This document shows, one piece after another, positions 27,851-29,977 of a DNA stretch of 29,977 nt. The position numbers were made by a program, and so were the translations under genes. This DNA is from Diplosphaera chodatii (Eukaryota > Chlorophyta > Trebouxiophyceae > Prasiolales > Stichococcaceae). A model generated the notes under the pieces. It was not told where the DNA came from. It worked only from the letters and a program-made list of their open reading frames with translations, and did no database searches. Location of the stretch: assembly GCA_032358165.1 (NCBI GenBank), contig JAALGY010000050.1:1-29977 (forward strand), written 5' to 3'. Each line of letters starts with the position of its first letter. Position 1 is the first letter of the stretch.

Positions 27851-29745
27851 TTCTGCAAGTATGGTGTAGGTAAGGTCGTACTGGCTTACACATGCAATGG
27901 GTAGACAAGCAATGCAGTCGGAGGCATACTGCACACAGCATAGGTGCTGTTCAAGCAAGCTGGTGGAGCTGCGCGCCGCTGCTGCCGCCGGCGCCAACTT
28001 CCAGCTGCTGATCCACACTACACCACATCTGCCGCTCGCCCTCCGCAGCAAGCGTGCAGCTCGTGCCACTCCCTTCGTTCCACACCATGCAGTTTCACCA
28101 ACAGCACTTCACCAACATCCCGACAGTCGCAACACTGGCACCAGCCTCCCAGCATGGGCACCCCACCCAAGCACAGCATGCAAGACGATAGTGATGTTGC
28201 CGCAGCTGGAGCCGAGAGGGTGAGGCATATGTGCAAGGCACAGCGTTGATGGCAGCTGTCACCTTTGGTTTGGTTGTGCATCGAAGCTGGCACCAGCGTC
28301 AGGCGCTGCACGTGGTGTGGGTCAACCTGCCAGACACCCGCCAGACGGAGACCTGCACAGGATAGGACATGGTGGTCGGTCGAATTCAGGCGCGCACTGC
28401 ATCAACAACATGCACAGGCAAGTGAAGCCGAGGAATGCTCATGCAAACTGCTCATGCAGAGTGAGTCACTGTGCTGTTGCAGCGTAGAATCCCATGCCGC
28501 AGCACATGAGAAGTGTGGGTCAGCATGCGCAGATGTCAAGCCAGGGGTCGCACCTTGACGGCATGCAACAGCCCCAACTTGGAGCACAATGCTGCCGCAT
28601 CATGGTATGGCGGCTGGTGCGTGCGCGCCAGCCAATGCGCAAGCTGACAGTTGCTGAGCCGCCAGCCATCACCTGCAGCATGACAGGGTCTATCACTTGA
28701 GAGCACACATGACGCTGGCCCATGTCAGCAAAGGCGCACAGCACAGCTGTCATGTGCCGCGCTGCACCGCTCATCAGCCTGATGACAGAAGCAAGTGCCG
28801 GCGCACAGCACCCTGCAGCGTCACAGTGCACTCTGCAGCAGATCCTACACACTGCAGCGAGCGTGAGGCCTGGTGCCAGTCAGGGTTGGTGGCCACGAAG
28901 GAGCGGAACTGTCCAGTGGTGACAGCTTGTGCCGCACAATGCCTGGCGGCCCCCTTGCGGTCAGCTGCAAGTCTCCACCACGCCAGCGCCGCGATCTTTC
29001 TGCAGTGATCAAAGCACGGTCTGTGAGCACGGCGACCGCCCCATGAGAGACGTGTGTGTGGCAAAGTTGCCCTGCTGTGCCAATCGCATTTGCATCAGGA
29101 TGGCAGCACCCACGCCGGGTGCGAATGAAGACGTGGAGACTGAACACAGGCCGTGTATAGTGTGCGAGATGCTGTCCTTGCTGTCAGATTGCTACACAAT
29201 GCCTGCGTTTGGCTGCATGAGCGCCTTGGCTGTCCTCACAGGCACAACGGCCACCTGTTGCCGAGCACCACCCCTGTGCAGTCCCCGGGGCTGCGACGCA
29301 GACATGCTTGCCATCAGGCTCTTTGTCCTGAGGCCGGCCCAAGCGCTTTCTGCAGCTCTGTCATACATGCTGACCAGCAGAATTACACACTGCTGCCTGT
29401 CTGTTCCAATGCTTACAGCCGCAAGCCCTTGACTGTTGTGCACAAGCAAGAGTAGGACTCGCGAGGGACTGCCAGCGCGGCTGCAGCGTTCGCGAAAGGT
29501 GGGTCGTGCAGATGTGCAGACTGGTGCAGATGTGCATCAATATGACAGCTGAAGACACTCCCACTCTCCCAGTCGAATCGAATGCATCTACTACTAGAGT
29601 CCCGATTGACACCATTTCTTAGACTAGGGTCCCAGCACGGCGAGCTCGCTGTTTGAGTACGTAGGTGCAAACGAAAGGCTTTGCCAACCACGGCCCCGAG
29701 CAGGCAGGACACATTATGACCGCTTCCCAGCAAAAAGGATGGGAA

Positions 29746-29917
29746 CCTAGAACATGTGTATGCCATGATAATCCAATTCCGCTGGTTATATAATGAGTGA
29801 TCAAAAGCACTTTCAGTGACGGCCCTGATGAGCGGGCAGGCAGCCTTTGTCTAAGACAAAAAGTGGGTACCTGGCATGCATGTATATGCTAGCACAGTAG
29901 TCCAATTTTCGCTGATT
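29746..29917. repeat. Imperfect direct repeat, about 45-50 bases per copy
   Basis: A segment at about 29746-29786 recurs at about 29869-29917. Both copies share the order ACCTxG, CATGTxTATGC, TCCAATT and CGCTG. The copies lie about 125 bases apart in AT-richer DNA. They may be remnants of a repetitive element running past the window end. Confidence 0.45.
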
Positions 29918-29977
29918 GAGACTTTGTTCTCGTTGAGATCCTATATATGCATAACACATATAAAGGAAAGGGCTACG

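Larger units (their letters stand above)
22621..29977. other. Region with no complete gene resolved
   Basis: Over 7 kb upstream of the UBL/LAGLIDADG start. Many open frames on both strands are Ala/Cys/His/Arg-rich and show no domain. Scattered pieces look like exons (listed separately), but they could not be chained by phase into a gene. The sequence becomes more AT-rich after about 29.5 kb. It may hold a diverged or decaying relative of the linker/UBL array, other genes with very short exons, or long introns. Confidence 0.4.

Overview
The window looks like nuclear DNA from a green alga, probably a chlorophyte near Chlamydomonas or Haematococcus. It is GC-rich, genes are split into many short exons with GTGxG/GTA donors and YGCAG acceptors, CAG/CTG tracts and TGCA words are frequent, and TGTAA (the chlorophyte polyadenylation signal) lies downstream of each resolved gene. 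The lineage is an inference; no ribosomal or organelle marker is present. Most long open frames are chance readings of GC-rich DNA, so I called genes from chains of exons whose splice sites and codon phases agree.

Three genes can be resolved. (1) Positions 1-3440, + strand: the 3' part of a BET/GTE-type gene (bromodomain, coiled coil, NET/ET domain, Gln/Pro-rich tail). Its splice sites are intact, but the reading frame is broken at several points. (2) Positions 4392-8390, + strand: a 14-exon F-box/leucine-rich-repeat gene. It is phase-consistent throughout but has one in-frame TGA at codon 346. (3) Positions 9991-22611, - strand: a large gene, about 36 exons and 2,000 residues. It encodes Ala/Pro/Ser-rich duplicated linkers, at least three divergent ubiquitin-like (UBL) domains, a helical segment, a two-motif LAGLIDADG endonuclease-like domain, a long unrecognised region and a Gln-rich tail. 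I do not know this architecture from any described family, and it is the main discovery candidate.

Genes 2 and 3 are convergent (tail to tail) with about 1.6 kb between them. Both touch ubiquitin biology: an F-box protein is a substrate receptor of SCF ubiquitin ligases, and gene 3 carries a UBL array. That link is suggestive only. The UBL gene is clean over nearly 6 kb of coding sequence, so the lesions in gene 1 and the stop in gene 2 are not easily explained by poor sequence overall.

From 22.6 kb to the end no complete gene could be built. A few + strand segments look like exons, some resembling the linker/UBL exons, and there are short repeats and inverted motifs.
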